This document shows, piece by piece, positions 62,575-64,000 of a DNA stretch of 64,000 nt; the first letter of the stretch is position 1, and every line of letters starts with the position of its first letter. Where the stretch lies: the NCBI GenBank assembly GCA_963665785.1, contig OY762456.1, positions 3,906,001 through 3,970,000 on the forward strand, written 5' to 3'. The stretch comes from UBA7455 sp026713185 (lineage in GTDB: Bacteria > Pseudomonadota > Gammaproteobacteria > Pseudomonadales > Azotimanducaceae). Below the pieces are notes generated by a model. It saw only the letters and a list, made by a program, of their open reading frames with translations, searched no databases and was not told the origin of the DNA. A program made the translations under genes and the position numbers.

Positions 62575-63573
62575 ATGACCTGTTTTTCCATTCTAGATCT
62601 GTCGCCGGTTACCCAGGGTAATACACCTACAGAAGCCCTGCGCAATTCCCTGGATCTCATTCGGCATGCGGAGCAATGGGGTTACGAACGATACTGGGTT
62701 GCCGAACATCACAATATGCGCGGTATCGCCAGTGCCGCCACTGCAGTGGTTATCGGCTATCTGGCTGGCGGGACATCGACAATCCGGGTGGGTGCCGGCG
62801 GCATCATGCTGCCCAACCATGCCCCGTTGGTCATTGCCGAACAATTCGGTACGCTGGCAACGTTATATCCTGGTCGAATCGACCTTGGGCTGGGCCGCGC
62901 ACCGGGGACTGACCAGGTAACCGCCATGGCGCTACGGCGAACACTCACCGGCAACGTGGAGGATTTCCCTCGCGATGTTGTGGAACTGCAGCATTACCTG
63001 AAAGATCCACAACCTGGACAGCGTATCACTGCTGTTCCAGGGGCGGGAACAAACGTACCTCTATGGATTCTGGGTTCCAGCCTGTTTGGCGCCCAGCTGG
63101 CGGGTATGCTCGGTCTGCCATTCGCATTTGCCTCACATTTTGCACCAGAGATGCTGTCCAGGGCGGTTAAGGTGTATCGGGATCACTTCAAACCTTCAGA
63201 GCAACTCGATGCCCCTTACCTGATGCTCGGTTTCAACGTGTGTGCAGCGGATACCGATGATGAGGCCCATTACCTGCGCAGTTCTTCGACACTGTCTTTT
63301 CTCAATATGCGCAAAGGTAAACCTGGGTTGTTACCACCGCCAGTGCGGGAAATGGAGAATCAGTTAAGTAAAGATGATAAAAAGATACTGTCAGCAACCA
63401 GGCGATGCATTGCCGTCGGCGATGTCAATGCAGTCAGGGACGGTATGGCTGAGTTTATTGATGAATACAAGGCAGATGAACTGATTCTTGTATCCTCTAT
63501 ATATGATCACAGCGCCCGTTTGCATTCCTACGAGATCACGATGAACGCCGCCAGGGAGATCAACGGTATCTGA
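62575..63573 (+). CDS. LLM-class flavin-dependent oxidoreductase (luciferase-like, MsnO8 subgroup)
   Basis: 332 residues. The TIM-barrel core shows FSILDLSPVTQGNTPTEALR, YWVAEHHNMRGIASAATAV, RVGAGGIMLPNHAPLVIAEQ and GRIDLGLGRAPGTDQ, the pattern of F-dependent monooxygenases related to bacterial luciferase alpha chain. It uses reduced FMN (or similar) and oxygen on an unknown substrate. It is divergent from rpsB and followed by repeat copy E. Confidence 0.92.
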   Translation: MTCFSILDLSPVTQGNTPTEALRNSLDLIRHAEQWGYERYWVAEHHNMRGIASAATAVVIGYLAGGTSTIRVGAGGIMLPNHAPLVIAEQFGTLATLYPGRIDLGLGRAPGTDQVTAMALRRTLTGNVEDFPRDVVELQHYLKDPQPGQRITAVPGAGTNVPLWILGSSLFGAQLAGMLGLPFAFASHFAPEMLSRAVKVYRDHFKPSEQLDAPYLMLGFNVCAADTDDEAHYLRSSSTLSFLNMRKGKPGLLPPPVREMENQLSKDDKKILSATRRCIAVGDVNAVRDGMAEFIDEYKADELILVSSIYDHSARLHSYEITMNAAREINGI

Positions 63574-63583
63574 CCCAGGACAC

Positions 63584-63790
63584 TCCTATCAAACACACAC
63601 TATTCCCGGCATACAGCAGATGGCTTTGGGGTGTTCATTTGCACCAGCATAATGTCGGAGCGCCGAGTTGGAGGAGCATGACTACAGGCATGCGGGGGAG
63701 ACAAGGGAATCCCGGAGGGACGCGCAGACGCTGAAGCAAATGAATGCCCCAAAGCCATCTGCGAACACACTCGTTAATGAATCAAGCTCT
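63584..63790 (+). repeat. Dispersed palindromic element, copy E (minimal form)
   Basis: Core 63616-63762: left arm 63616-63648, 81-nt loop, right arm 63730-63762. The inner hairpin is CATG/CATG as in B-D. This copy is the most decayed: the right arm reads GCTGAAGC instead of GCTGGTGC, giving two true mismatches, and the loop has GACAAGGG. Neither the CGGGG 5' module nor the long 3' module is present. It sits between two convergent genes. Confidence 0.9.
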
Positions 63791-64000
63791 ACTCAGACAT
63801 CAAGTCCGCGAGACGATCGGTGGCTTCTGCAAAGTCTTCCATAAAATCGTAAACCACCTGCCTTGTCGATGTGGGCTGATTCATTAAACCCACCGCCTGA
63901 CCGACGAAATAAGTTGCCAGTTGTCTGGCGCCACCGTGGCCGCTTTCTGCAAGCTGGCTGATACGACTCAGTGCCGGTTCACTGATGACCTGCTGCAAAG
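63789..64000 (-). CDS. Nitronate monooxygenase (2-nitropropane dioxygenase family), C-terminal end (partial)
   Basis: Only the last 69-70 codons are present; the 5' part lies beyond the right edge. The tail has ARQLATYFVGQAVGLMNQPT followed by a helical end (RQVVYDFMEDFAEATDRLA), as in the C-termini of NPD-type flavoproteins that oxidise alkyl nitronates. The FMN-binding region is not visible, so the call rests on this tail. Its stop touches repeat copy E. Confidence 0.65.
   Translation of the reverse strand, partial: LQQVISEPALSRISQLAESGHGGARQLATYFVGQAVGLMNQPTSTRQVVYDFMEDFAEATDRLADLMSE

Overview
The window looks like a piece of a gammaproteobacterial chromosome, probably marine, with base composition near 50% GC by eye. 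The evidence is the order of its housekeeping genes (rpsB-tsf-frr-cdsA-dxr-rseP-bamA-skp-lpxD-fabZ-lpxB-rnhB; ispH-fkpB-lspA-ribF-murJ; proB-obgE-rpmA-rplU facing ispB; gshB-tonB-yqgE-ruvX), the type IV pilus minor pilin/PilY1 cluster, and a PdsR/PdsS two-component pair of the kind described mostly in marine proteobacteria. I cannot place it below class. There are no rRNA genes, prophage, CRISPR array or intact transposase.

Layout. 1-4.5 kb: the end of an SNF2 helicase, then a large lipoprotein that joins FG-GAP/ASPIC repeats to a vanadium-haloperoxidase-like domain. 4.5-9.2 kb: YejE/YejB-type peptide permeases, the MsrQ/MsrP periplasmic methionine sulfoxide repair pair, and PssA. 9.3-14 kb: IlvI/IlvH, RluD and BamD. 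14.4-22.3 kb: pilus assembly genes (FimT on +; PilE, PilV, PilW, PilX, PilY1 and a PilY2-like protein on -). 22.3-30 kb: isoprenoid, lipoprotein, cofactor, peptidoglycan and ribosome genes. 30.3-38.5 kb, mostly on +: IspB, a PfkB kinase, PdsR/PdsS, tRNA-Pro(CGG), GshB, TonB-like, YqgE and RuvX. 38.6-50 kb: accessory metabolism (phosphotransferase, POT peptide transporter, fused PabB-PabC, serine hydrolase, acyl-CoA synthetase, AsnRS, MBL hydrolase) and an uncharacterised 108-residue membrane protein with its own terminator. 50-62.3 kb: the long minus-strand envelope/translation cluster. The end holds an LLM flavin oxidoreductase and the 3' end of a nitronate monooxygenase.

Most striking feature. 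Five intergenic copies of a dispersed element share a 147-nt core: two 33-nt arms that pair with each other around a loop of exactly 81 nt. All five have the same orientation. Most arm differences between copies keep pairing as G-U wobbles, and a hairpin inside the loop is CATG/CATG in four copies but AGAG/CTCT in the fifth, a clean set of compensatory changes. This suggests a structured RNA, or a mobile element moving as a hairpin. I do not recognise it as a named family. Variable 5' and 3' modules and 22-24 bp tandem repeats surround the core, and one copy supplies the last codons of pabB.

The envelope/translation cluster lacks three essential genes that usually sit inside it: pyrH (a 168-bp MITE-like element lies at that junction), uppS and lpxA. 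The cdsA in the same block departs from the family signature at two conserved positions. These genes may lie elsewhere in the genome, so this may be rearrangement rather than loss.
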